A DNA stretch of 64,000 bases from Paenibacillus periandrae. Lineage in GTDB: Bacteria; Bacillota; Bacilli; Paenibacillales; NBRC-103111. The stretch spans positions 124,001-188,000 of the forward strand of contig NZ_JAJNMU010000010.1 of NCBI RefSeq assembly GCF_022458865.1. The letters run 5' to 3'. The notes under the pieces are model-generated. The model searched no databases. It was not told where the DNA came from and worked only from the letters and a program-made list of their open reading frames with translations. Positions 9,821-17,789 of this stretch are shown in pieces. Position numbers and translations under genes: made by a program. Numbering within the stretch: position 1 is the stretch's first letter; each line of letters starts with the position of its first letter.

Positions 9821-9850
9821 GTTCTATAATAGAGAACATAGTTCTATATA
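9821..9850. promoter_or_regulatory. overlapping GTTCT/AGAAC palindromes, candidate IclR operator
   Basis: Three half-sites in 25 bases, GTTCT-N7-AGAAC-ATA-GTTCT, form two overlapping perfect palindromes 16 bases upstream of the oxidoreductase start. The AT-rich sequence around them includes a TATTAT that could serve as a -10 element. Position and symmetry fit an autoregulated IclR operator. Confidence 0.5.
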
Positions 9851-9904
9851 TAATATTAGGCTATACTTTTGTAATTTTCAAGTGAAGTTTGAACAAATCC
9901 GGAC

Positions 9905-9952
9905 AAAAAAAATCGTCCCAGCTACCGAAGTTACCCAGTAGTAGGAACGATT
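9905..9952 (-). terminator. intrinsic terminator
   Basis: On the minus strand AATCGTTCC and GGGACGATT pair, with further pairing of GTAG-type arms inside, followed by eight T residues. It ends the transporter/mutase unit (9988-12731). Confidence 0.88.
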
Positions 9953-9987
9953 GCCAAGTTTATTACATACACGTTTAAACTCCACGA

Positions 9988-11226
9988 CTAATTTCCCTGT
10001 TTTTTCACGATTCCCATTAATCCATGTAAGGTTCTGACAAATTCGTTTCCTGATAAGCGGCCCAATGCTCCGTAAACACAATCCAATTCATTGTACCTCT
10101 GGACTCGATCCCTACGGATACTGGGTCCATATATGAGAATCGGAACTGAATCGCCAGTGTGTTCACCAACTTCACACGGTGTAGAATGATCAGCAGCCAG
10201 AGCCAGGTACGTATCATCAGGCAAGCTATCCAGAATATACCCAACCATTCGATCAAACAGCTCAATGGCTTTTGCTTTTTCAAACGGCTCGTTATCATGA
10301 CCTTTAATATCCGGTGCTTTCATATGCACATAAACCATATCGTTCTCAGCTATTTCCTTGAGTGCCCATTCAGCTTTTAATTCAATATTTGTATCTATAT
10401 TGGCTGTCATACGACTATCCGTGATGGGCTTGAAGCCTGCTAATTGGGCAACACCCAGAACTGTGCTTTCTCCTGCAATACAGCTCCCCTTGATATGAAG
10501 CTCATTGACAATCGGTTCAAGCTCGACCATTTGCCCTGCTCCTCTGGTCAATATGAAATTAGCAGGTGACTTCCCCTGTTCCTGACGCTCTATATTAACA
10601 GGATGCTTCAATAGTATCTGGTGTACCCGTCCAAGGAACAGATTAATAATCGAAGCTGTTCTAAGGGACTCCTCAGATCCATCCAGTGGTTCAACCTCAT
10701 GATAGGGAACGCCATCGTTAGGGGCTTTGGGATCAGAATCGCTGACCTTATCACTTAATCCATCCCCTCGAAGAATCAGAACAGCCCGATGCTCTGTAGC
10801 CGCTTTAAAATAAATTTGAATCCCGTCAATCTCCATACCATTAACAGCCGCTGCTATCTCATCGGTCCTCTCTCGTATTCGCCCAGCCCGACGATCTATA
10901 ACGATCCCGTGCTCATCCACCGTCGCAAAATTACACCGAAGCACAACATCTCCAGGCTTAATATCCATCCCCATGCCTAATGCTTCTATCGGTCCGCGCC
11001 CCGGGTAGTGATGCGGCTGGTAGCCAAATAAAATCAGATGTCCCATATCCGTACCCACTGGAATACCCGTGCCGATCAAATCCATCATCCCCGTAATACC
11101 TTGGGATGCCATGAGATCCAGATGGGGTGTTGCGGCATATTCCAATGGAGTTTTATCATGAAGCAAAGGATGGGGGCGGTCCCCCAAACCGTCGGCAATA
11201 GCCAAAATCACTTTTCTGTTTAGCAT
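9988..11226 (-). CDS. archaeal-type phosphoglycerate mutase-like metalloenzyme (alkaline phosphatase superfamily)
   Basis: A 412-residue protein resembling the cofactor-independent phosphoglycerate mutases of the ApgM group. It keeps the metal-site motifs IADGLGD near the N-terminus, DIKGHD, and the C-terminal AADHSTPCEVGEHTGD, plus the GRGPIEALGMG segment typical of the group. The nucleophile motif, usually PGSD, reads VGTD, so Thr stands in for Ser. GGAGG lies five bases before the ATG at 11226. It follows the DASS transporter by 17 bases and ends in a terminator. Since central glycolysis normally uses another mutase, it may act on a phosphorylated or phosphonylated organic acid brought in or made by this unit; that is inference. 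Confidence 0.8.
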   Translation of the reverse strand: MLNRKVILAIADGLGDRPHPLLHDKTPLEYAATPHLDLMASQGITGMMDLIGTGIPVGTDMGHLILFGYQPHHYPGRGPIEALGMGMDIKPGDVVLRCNFATVDEHGIVIDRRAGRIRERTDEIAAAVNGMEIDGIQIYFKAATEHRAVLILRGDGLSDKVSDSDPKAPNDGVPYHEVEPLDGSEESLRTASIINLFLGRVHQILLKHPVNIERQEQGKSPANFILTRGAGQMVELEPIVNELHIKGSCIAGESTVLGVAQLAGFKPITDSRMTANIDTNIELKAEWALKEIAENDMVYVHMKAPDIKGHDNEPFEKAKAIELFDRMVGYILDSLPDDTYLALAADHSTPCEVGEHTGDSVPILIYGPSIRRDRVQRYNELDCVYGALGRLSGNEFVRTLHGLMGIVKKQGN

Positions 11227-11243
11227 AGTTTCCTCCACATATT

Positions 11244-12731
11244 TTATAATCCCAGCAGTTTGAACCAGGTGAATATCGATAAGCTAATGACGCTGGCGCC
11301 AATAAAACAAGTAACAATGCCATACTTCACTTGATCCAGTACGGAAAAATAACCGGTTCCAAAATAAATGGTATTCACCTTGGAATGGGGAGGAAGTGTT
11401 ATGGTATAGGTCATTGTCATAGCTGCCGCCAATGCCAGCGTCACAGGGTCCATTCCTAATGACTTGGCCAAAGCAATAAAAGCCGGTATTAATATCGTTA
11501 CTCGCACGGTTTTACTCGTAAATATGAGATGACTGTACATACTCAGGAATACGACCACCACGTAAACCAAGGCATGATTCATCTGTTCGAGCCCGAGAAA
11601 GCTCACTACATTCTTGATCATCCATTCTGCGCCTTTGGATTTATCCAACGCATTACCCACGGCATACGCACCTGCAGCGAATATCATCAATTCCCATTTG
11701 ATGTTAGCTTCTTTCCAGGTTAGCACACCGAGTCTGGGCAGCAAACAAAAGAGCGCTGCAAGAACCGCTGTCTGTTCGGTACTGATTTCAAAACCGAACC
11801 AGCCCTTCTGATAATCGCCTGTCGCCCACAGGATCACCGTAGCAATAAAGATGACCAAGGCCTTCTTTTCATTCAAGGAAAAGGAACCCAGCTTCTTCAG
11901 TTCCTCCTTTAGCGTATCCATTGCATGATGAAAATTGGTCTCGCCCTTTAATGAAAAGAGCTTGAAGCCGATGAAAAATGTCAGCAGCATCGTGATGATA
12001 GCTGTGGGCATAGATGCCAGCAGCCAATCGATATAACCGATGTGACCACCCGCCTGCTCATTGATAAAACCAACGGCAATAATATTTCCAGAGGTAGCGG
12101 TCATAACTCCCGAGGTAGCAATAGCATCGGCCTGGACACCTTGAAGCATCATCACTTTTCCAAGATTGCTTTGACCCGGGATCGCTCTGTACACTTCCAG
12201 CAAAATTAAACAAATCGGCACCATCAGCGTAGCTCTTGCCGTTGTGGACGGTACGAAAAAGGCAAGAACAAAATTAATAATGATCAGGACAAGCAGCGTT
12301 CTTTTGGGTGTTTTCCCAAAACTCGTAACCATCCATAAGGCAAACCTTCTACCTAAATTTGATTTCATCATGGCAGAAGTGAGGATAAATGCCGCAACCA
12401 TTAACCAGATAACGTCAAATCCCAATGTTCCGAATGCTACCTCTTGACCTTTTACAGCTCCAACCAATGGTAGCAGCAGTATGGCCATCATGGAGGTTAA
12501 ATAAATCGGGATCGGTGTGGTTATCCAGAGGATTAGTGATCCCGTAAAAATAGCTATCGCTCTTTGTGCTTCCAAGCTCATACCTGCCGGTGTTGGCATG
12601 AAGAATAGAAGCAGTCCCACAATAATGGCAAGGGGAATTCCCCACTTTTTCATCGCTTCCTCAACCTTGCCTTTCTTTTTAAGAGGCGGCTCCTTATCTT
12701 CCTTGTCTACTGTTGGCACGACATCCGTCAT
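11244..12731 (-). CDS. DASS/SLC13-family anion transporter
   Basis: A 495-residue membrane protein with about a dozen hydrophobic segments and the repeated helical-hairpin layout of sodium-coupled di/tricarboxylate or sulfate symporters. The motifs PSTTARATLMVP and TSGVMTATSGN correspond to the two SNT-type signatures of the family. The cytoplasmic N-terminus is charged. The ATG at 12731 is preferred because GGAG sits seven bases upstream; two upstream ATGs overlap the ribosome site. It is the first gene after a strong promoter with a cre-like site and is divergent from a LysR gene, its likely regulator. A dicarboxylate is the most likely substrate. Confidence 0.92.
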   Translation of the reverse strand: MTDVVPTVDKEDKEPPLKKKGKVEEAMKKWGIPLAIIVGLLLFFMPTPAGMSLEAQRAIAIFTGSLILWITTPIPIYLTSMMAILLLPLVGAVKGQEVAFGTLGFDVIWLMVAAFILTSAMMKSNLGRRFALWMVTSFGKTPKRTLLVLIIINFVLAFFVPSTTARATLMVPICLILLEVYRAIPGQSNLGKVMMLQGVQADAIATSGVMTATSGNIIAVGFINEQAGGHIGYIDWLLASMPTAIITMLLTFFIGFKLFSLKGETNFHHAMDTLKEELKKLGSFSLNEKKALVIFIATVILWATGDYQKGWFGFEISTEQTAVLAALFCLLPRLGVLTWKEANIKWELMIFAAGAYAVGNALDKSKGAEWMIKNVVSFLGLEQMNHALVYVVVVFLSMYSHLIFTSKTVRVTILIPAFIALAKSLGMDPVTLALAAAMTMTYTITLPPHSKVNTIYFGTGYFSVLDQVKYGIVTCFIGASVISLSIFTWFKLLGL

Positions 12732-12753
12732 CTTCATTCTCCTCAAATTCAGA

Positions 12754-12769
12754 TTGTTATCGCTTTCAT
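12754..12769 (-). promoter_or_regulatory. cre-like catabolite repression site
   Basis: On the minus strand ATGAAAGCGATAACAA fits every fixed position of the extended cre consensus WTGNAANCGNWNNCAW. It lies just downstream of the transporter promoter, where bound CcpA would block elongation. Confidence 0.6.
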
Positions 12770-12785
12770 ATTTGTTTGCAATTTC

Positions 12786-12814
12786 ATTATATTCACAGTA
12801 GTATTATTATACAA
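12786..12814 (-). promoter_or_regulatory. sigma-A-type promoter of the transporter unit
   Basis: On the minus strand TTGTAT and TATAAT are separated by 17 bases, about 55 bases before the DASS transporter start. Confidence 0.7.
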
Positions 12815-12825
12815 TTTGATTAAAT

Positions 12826-12853
12826 TTGAATAATGATAAGATATCGTTATAGT
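12826..12853 (+). promoter_or_regulatory. candidate promoter of the LysR gene
   Basis: TTGAAT and TATAGT are 16 bases apart, 30 bases before the LysR start. The AT-rich dyad between this and the divergent promoter (about 12810-12835) is a plausible LysR binding area. Confidence 0.45.
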
Positions 12854-12883
12854 AAATTCGTACTTTAGAAAGGCGTGTATCTA

Positions 12884-13786
12884 ATGAATGTGAACAAACT
12901 GGAGACCTTTATTATTCTTTCGGAATGCCTGAACTTTACGGAAGCGGCAGAACAGCTGTACTGCTCACAACCGTCTGTAAGTATGCAAATCCAAAGCCTG
13001 GAGGCGGAATTGGGTGTTCTCCTTTTTGACAGGATTGGAAAGAGGCTGTATCTAACGCAGCAGGGCGAGCATTTCAAACCTTATGCTGAGCAGATGATTA
13101 ATTTACTTCACTTGGCTAAAAATCATATCAGGCAGCTGGAGGATTTATCGTATGGAAAATTGTCCTTTGGAGCAAGTAATTTTGTCGGTGTCTATCTACT
13201 TCCGAGCCTGCTGAGAGAATACTCAGTAAAGTTTCCAAATATTAAAATAAACATGAACATAACGTCTTCAAGCCAACTCGTTCACATGCTGGATTCGAAT
13301 AAGGTAGAATTCCTGATTTTGTCTGATCGCGTACGGATTGATGAAACGCGTTATCAACGAACGACATTTTATAAGGATGAGCTGGTTCTGATCGTAAATC
13401 CATCCCATCATCTGGCACAGATGCAGCATTGTACCGTAGAAGATTTGGTCAACGAAACCTTAATTATTAAACCGGAACAATCAGCTACACGAACTTACTT
13501 GGAAGATCAATTTAAAGAGTACGGATTTATTCCTTCCAAGTATATGGAAATCAGTAACCTCGAAGGTATCAAGCAGGGTGTGATCCATGAGCTTGGCGTC
13601 GCGATTGTTTCCAGCTTTGCTATTCAGCAGGAACTTAACCATGGTTTGCTCGTTAAAGTTCCAATCCAAGGGATTCAATTTCTTAGAGGAATCAGCTATG
13701 TATATCTTCGTAATAAAATTCTTTCACCCGCAGCCAAGCAGTTCATTCCTTTATTGGATCAACAAAAAAATCCTCCTCATTTCTGA
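12884..13786 (+). CDS. LysR-family transcriptional regulator
   Basis: A 300-residue regulator and the only plus-strand gene in the window. Residues 1-60 form the family helix-turn-helix (NFTEAAEQLYCSQPSVSMQI), and about 90-295 the periplasmic-binding-protein-like effector domain. The ATG at 12884 is preceded by AAAGG; the GTG nine bases earlier has none. It is divergent from the DASS transporter and mutase-like genes, which it most likely activates in response to an organic acid. It converges on the YesN gene at 13860; a terminator overlaps its last codons. Confidence 0.93.
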   Translation: MNVNKLETFIILSECLNFTEAAEQLYCSQPSVSMQIQSLEAELGVLLFDRIGKRLYLTQQGEHFKPYAEQMINLLHLAKNHIRQLEDLSYGKLSFGASNFVGVYLLPSLLREYSVKFPNIKINMNITSSSQLVHMLDSNKVEFLILSDRVRIDETRYQRTTFYKDELVLIVNPSHHLAQMQHCTVEDLVNETLIIKPEQSATRTYLEDQFKEYGFIPSKYMEISNLEGIKQGVIHELGVAIVSSFAIQQELNHGLLVKVPIQGIQFLRGISYVYLRNKILSPAAKQFIPLLDQQKNPPHF

Positions 13787-13794
13787 GGAAGATT
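13764..13794 (-). terminator. terminator between convergent genes
   Basis: AATCxTCCTCA and TGAGGAxGATT pair around a 4-base loop. On the minus strand seven T residues follow, ending the regulator gene at 13860. The plus-strand side has a weaker TTCTTATT tail for the LysR gene, whose stop codon lies in the hairpin. Confidence 0.8.
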
Positions 13795-13859
13795 CTTATT
13801 AGGAGCAGCTACTTCAATATCTACACAATAAGTCTCACAGAACATTTTTACTGGAAGAG

Positions 13860-15395
13860 TCACTTGCCGGCCATCTGCTTGCGGTATTCTTTGGGCGAGA
13901 CTCCTGCTATTTTGTTGAACATATGCGTGAAATAATTGGAGTCGTTAAAGCCGGTGGCCTCGGAAATTTCGAATATTTTCATATCTGTGCTTTTCAGCAG
14001 AAGCTTAGCTTTCTGTACGCGCAGGTTCTGGATATAGCCGGTTACACTTTCCCCGGTTTCCTTTTTAAACAGATTGCTGAAGTAACTGGGGTTGAGATGG
14101 ACATGGACCGCCACCTCGGCCAAGCTGCATACCCCCATGTATGATTCTTCAATAAACCGGATGGCCTGCTTGACCGGATTATCATTCTTGCTGGCAAGCC
14201 AGTTATTGTGGGACTGCAGGAATTCATGGATGTATCCCTGCAGCCATGCCGTAATATCCTCCGGTGTCACACATTTGTAGACAGAATCCCACTCTATGGG
14301 GCGCACGGCCATTTGCCATTCGGGAAACTGAACCTGCACCAGCCGGAGAATAGCAGCAGCCAGCAGCAGCGCTTCGATCTTGGCGGTTTGCGGGGGCAAA
14401 TGGCTGATCCGGACGGCTTGCTCCTGCAGCTCCCGGCTCAGCCGGCTGTTATCCTCCGACATAAGCCAGGTTACAATTTCCTTCTCCTTCTCGTAAAGCG
14501 CCGTCTGGTTGAGCAGTGATTCATTGGCAGAACCGTGGTCCCTGTCCCCTTCCCGGCAATACCGTCTGTAGCCCTGACGCAATTCCTCCGTGCTGGCGCA
14601 TATCCCTTGTCCACTGCATTCAAGAGTTAACCTCAAATAATGATGGACCGAATCGGTGAGTATCTGCAGCCATGGGAGGGACGTATCCGACCGGGAAGTA
14701 CTCCGGTCCACCATTAAAGCCCACTCCGATGCGTTCAAGGGAAACAGGCGAAAGCCGCCGGGAAACCACTTATTCAAGTGCTCTCCAGCAATATTGGCGA
14801 AAGCAAACTGCAAAAGCGGCACATCCTGGGCGGAATAATGCTTCTCCGGGGGGAAATAGGTATGAATACGGAGAAAAAGCAGCTCGCATTGCTTCATCCG
14901 CTTCAGCAGAGCCTCCACCTCTTCGCCGCTGCAGGGCATGCCCATAATTGCCGAGCGCAGCTCGCTGTCTTCATGCTGGCGCTTCCAGCCCTCCACCAAG
15001 AGCTGGGACTGGCTTTCTTCAATCAGCTGCACATAAATCCGGTCGAGTACGCTTAATATATCCGCTTCCACACAAGGCTTCGTGATAAAGTCCAGCACCC
15101 CGAACTTGACGGCGGACTGGGCATACGAAAAATCCCTGAATCCGGTTACAATCACAATCTTCGTCAACCAGCCGCGGCTTCTGATTTCTTCTGCCAGTTG
15201 CAGACCATCTATATGAGGCATCCGGATATCGGTCAGCAAGAGATCCGGGACACATTTCTCCATCATTAACAAGGCGTCCCGGCCATTGGCCGCTTCCCCC
15301 GTCACTACCCACTCGGCGGACCGCTTCCCCGCCAGCTTCAGTAGCCCCTTGCGGAAGTTGGGCTGATCCTCTACAATAAACAGCTTGCCCTTCAT
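13860..15395 (-). CDS. YesN-type response regulator with AraC DNA-binding domain
   Basis: A 511-residue regulator with an N-terminal receiver domain (phosphoacceptor Asp in LLTDIRMPHIDG, Lys in ITKPC) and a C-terminal AraC-type double helix-turn-helix (about 405-510, ending GVSPKEYRKQ). It starts in an ATGA overlap with the kinase gene and has GAGGAGGGG upstream. Codons are richer in G and C than in the LysR gene next door. It probably controls the lplBCA-type importer and GH43 genes upstream. Confidence 0.95.
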   Translation of the reverse strand: MKGKLFIVEDQPNFRKGLLKLAGKRSAEWVVTGEAANGRDALLMMEKCVPDLLLTDIRMPHIDGLQLAEEIRSRGWLTKIVIVTGFRDFSYAQSAVKFGVLDFITKPCVEADILSVLDRIYVQLIEESQSQLLVEGWKRQHEDSELRSAIMGMPCSGEEVEALLKRMKQCELLFLRIHTYFPPEKHYSAQDVPLLQFAFANIAGEHLNKWFPGGFRLFPLNASEWALMVDRSTSRSDTSLPWLQILTDSVHHYLRLTLECSGQGICASTEELRQGYRRYCREGDRDHGSANESLLNQTALYEKEKEIVTWLMSEDNSRLSRELQEQAVRISHLPPQTAKIEALLLAAAILRLVQVQFPEWQMAVRPIEWDSVYKCVTPEDITAWLQGYIHEFLQSHNNWLASKNDNPVKQAIRFIEESYMGVCSLAEVAVHVHLNPSYFSNLFKKETGESVTGYIQNLRVQKAKLLLKSTDMKIFEISEATGFNDSNYFTHMFNKIAGVSPKEYRKQMAGK

Positions 15396-17137
15396 CCGTT
15401 CCCCTCCTCATGACTCTCCAGTGTCCCGTATTTAATAGGAAGTGTCATGTGAACAACCGTTCCTTTCCCATTACTGCTGGTAATTTCCACTCCATATGCG
15501 GGTCCGTATACCAGCTGAATGCGCCGCAGCACACTATTGTAGCCGATTCCCGTCTTATTGCTGTCCGGCAGTACAGCCTCCGCCTCTGTCAAGGATCTCA
15601 GAGTTTCTTTATCCATGCCGCATCCGTTATCAGCCACCTCGATATGCAGCGCCTCATTTAAAAGGAACGCTTTAATCCGCAGCACCCGGTCTTTGTCCAT
15701 ATCACGGAAAGCGTGCACAAAAACATTTTCCACCACCGGCAGCAAGAGGGATCGCATCATCCGCAGATTTAGCAGGGACTCCTCAGCTTGAATAATGGAT
15801 TCAATTTCGCCAGTGAACAGCTCTGTCTGGATCTTGATGTAATTGCGGATCTGATGCAGCTCTTCGCCAAGAGTCGAATCAGTCTGGACAGATTTAAGGG
15901 AATACTTCAACATCTCCGAGATGGCGTTGATCAGAAGCGCCGCCTCCTCTTGGTCGTTGCTGTACAGCTTCCAATACAGCTCATTGAACAGGTTGTGCAG
16001 ATAATGGGGGTTCAGCTGTGCCTGGATGGCCTTCAGCTCCGATTCCCTCTGGTTGATCTGGGCCAAATATACCTTATTGATCAGCTCGTTCACTTGCTCC
16101 GCCATGCTGTTGAAGCTGTCTCCGATGTAGCCCAGCTCATCGCCGGAATCCACTCTGACACGGACCGTGAAATCGCCGGAACGTAACATACGCAGTCCCT
16201 GCATCAGATGGGCCAGAGGAGTCAGGAGCGTCCGGGTGGAAATCGTAATAAGCAGTGCACTGAGCAGGATCACACCGATTCCGGCAAATGCCAATACCTG
16301 GATGATATCTTTATTTTTCCTCTGTATCTCCTGCAAGGAGGCCCCTCCGTATAGGGTAAAGCCTGCGGGAATCAGCTCGTGGCGGACAAACAGATAGGTG
16401 ATGCCATTCATTTTGACATAACGGGGATAATTTGCCTCTGTCAGTTGCAAGAGCTGCTCCATCTCGCTCTGGTCGGTATTGGAGTAAAGCATACCGCCCA
16501 TAGGCTCCAGCAGCAGCACCTTGCCGCTGCCGTTCTCCGTAAGATCCCGCAGCACCTTGGATACCAGGCTTTCCTCCATCACCATCACCATGGTTCCGTA
16601 CGGTATCAGCTTCTCATTAAGCATCCGTCTGGCAGCAACCAGAACCGTTCTACGGCCGTCCGGATCAATGGTGCTGGCCGCCTCGGCCCGGCCCCAGACC
16701 ATATTCCCCCGATATGGCTTAAGCTTTTCCATCATCTTGGTCAAATCATCCGTTCCCGGCTCTCCCGACGCACCGGTTTTGGAGAGAACCGTCATTTCCC
16801 CTTTCTCATTGTACAGGAAAACGGAACGGATGGACGGCGCATCCACCAGCAGCATATTCAACTGCTCTTCTACATACTTGCGGTTCTTGAACTGGTTGTA
16901 GTAATCACTTGCGGGAACGATATTCTCCCTGAGGAACAGTTCGATGTACGGATTCAGGATAATGGATTGGGATACCCGGTTGATTTCCTGAAAGGACATC
17001 TCCAGTCTGGCCAAAGCCTGCTCGTTGGCGATGGAGAACTGCTTGCTGATTTCATCCTCCATTAAACGGATATTTGACCGGTAAACCATCCAGCCTGCCA
17101 AGGCAAAGGCAAGTGTTACCATACACGAGAGCAGCAC
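15392..17137 (-). CDS. YesM-type sensor histidine kinase
   Basis: A kinase of at least 581 residues: one transmembrane segment at the N-terminus, an extracellular sensor region, a second transmembrane segment near 275-300, HAMP, the His box QLNPHYLHN, and an ATPase domain with NGCGMDKE and GIGYNSVL. The GTG at 17137 has no ribosome site. The same frame is open upstream to a CTG at 17206 with GGGAGGGG six bases before it. Starting there adds a basic stretch (GKIKGSFKIKL) before the membrane segment, the usual layout, so the true start may be the rare CTG. It overlaps its regulator gene by four bases. Confidence 0.92.
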   Translation of the reverse strand: MLLSCMVTLAFALAGWMVYRSNIRLMEDEISKQFSIANEQALARLEMSFQEINRVSQSIILNPYIELFLRENIVPASDYYNQFKNRKYVEEQLNMLLVDAPSIRSVFLYNEKGEMTVLSKTGASGEPGTDDLTKMMEKLKPYRGNMVWGRAEAASTIDPDGRRTVLVAARRMLNEKLIPYGTMVMVMEESLVSKVLRDLTENGSGKVLLLEPMGGMLYSNTDQSEMEQLLQLTEANYPRYVKMNGITYLFVRHELIPAGFTLYGGASLQEIQRKNKDIIQVLAFAGIGVILLSALLITISTRTLLTPLAHLMQGLRMLRSGDFTVRVRVDSGDELGYIGDSFNSMAEQVNELINKVYLAQINQRESELKAIQAQLNPHYLHNLFNELYWKLYSNDQEEAALLINAISEMLKYSLKSVQTDSTLGEELHQIRNYIKIQTELFTGEIESIIQAEESLLNLRMMRSLLLPVVENVFVHAFRDMDKDRVLRIKAFLLNEALHIEVADNGCGMDKETLRSLTEAEAVLPDSNKTGIGYNSVLRRIQLVYGPAYGVEITSSNGKGTVVHMTLPIKYGTLESHEEGNG

Positions 17138-17236
17138 GATCAGTTTGATCTTGAAGCTGCCCTTTATTTTTCCGGCTATATACCCCGGCCAGCTTGTCGG
17201 ATGCAGTCGGCTCCCCTCCCTTGAATTTCATATTGT

Positions 17237-17302
17237 ATTATAAAACGCTTCCTTCCAAGCAAACAAGGTTTTCATTTTACCTGTCTACGTAGGAAGGAAG
17301 CG
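17237..17302 (-). promoter_or_regulatory. 11-bp inverted repeat overlapping a promoter
   Basis: CGCTTCCTTCC (17246-17256) and GGAAGGAAGCG (17292-17302) are perfect complements. On the minus strand the second arm runs into TTTTATAAT, so the hairpin could end the importer unit, while TTGTTT with an 18-base gap to TATAAT (17237-17242) could start the kinase unit. Confidence 0.5.
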
Positions 17303-17330
17303 CGTCACGTTCCGATCCGGTTTACCCGTA

Positions 17331-17767
17331 TTATTTTAAAGCTTCATACAAGGCAATAAGTGCAAGGGACTGTCCGTATGCCATTGGCATGATGGTAATA
17401 TTTATATCATGGTCTTTATCCATTCCCATACCGGTTCCGTCCGACACATTCAGCGCGGTTCCATCCCCGCTGATATTTTGACAAACCGCCTGGGTGGCGT
17501 TGTCTGCAAGAGCCTGATAGGAGAAATCCAGAATACTAGCTTTTATGCCTTTTAGGATGCCCGCGACAATTGCAGCCGCAGCTTGTACAGACCATAAAGA
17601 CCGACGCCCTGGGGCCAGTCCCATTCTTCAATTTTCACAAGCTTGTCCACTACCAGTCCGACTTTTTGAAGCAGCATTTCATTGTCATGATTCATATACT
17701 CATTCTCATATAAAATGTTCCAAAAGCAAACTTGGCCTGGCCTTTGCCGAACCAAGTCCGCTTTCAT
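17331..17767 (-). pseudogene. remnant of a GH105 (YteR/YesR-like) unsaturated rhamnogalacturonyl hydrolase gene
   Basis: Two frames on the minus strand carry the ends of one family. The first (from 17767) has WDWPQGVGLYGLYK, the start of the GH105 barrel. The second, ending at 17331, has AAIVAGILKGIKASILD and then NVSDGTGMGMD and YGQSLALIALYEAL, the C-terminal end. A normal member is about 370 residues; here only about 50 N-terminal and 85 C-terminal residues remain, and they are out of frame, so a large middle section is lost. It sits directly after the lpl-type binding-protein gene, where such enzymes usually occur. The hydrolase must be inactive. Confidence 0.78.
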
Positions 17768-17789
17768 CCTATTCCAGGCCCTTCAGCCC

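Noticed and set aside
16379..17065. 228-codon plus-strand frame with a His-rich run
   Set aside because: It is the complement of the YesM kinase gene, and the His run is the complement of Met/Val codons there.
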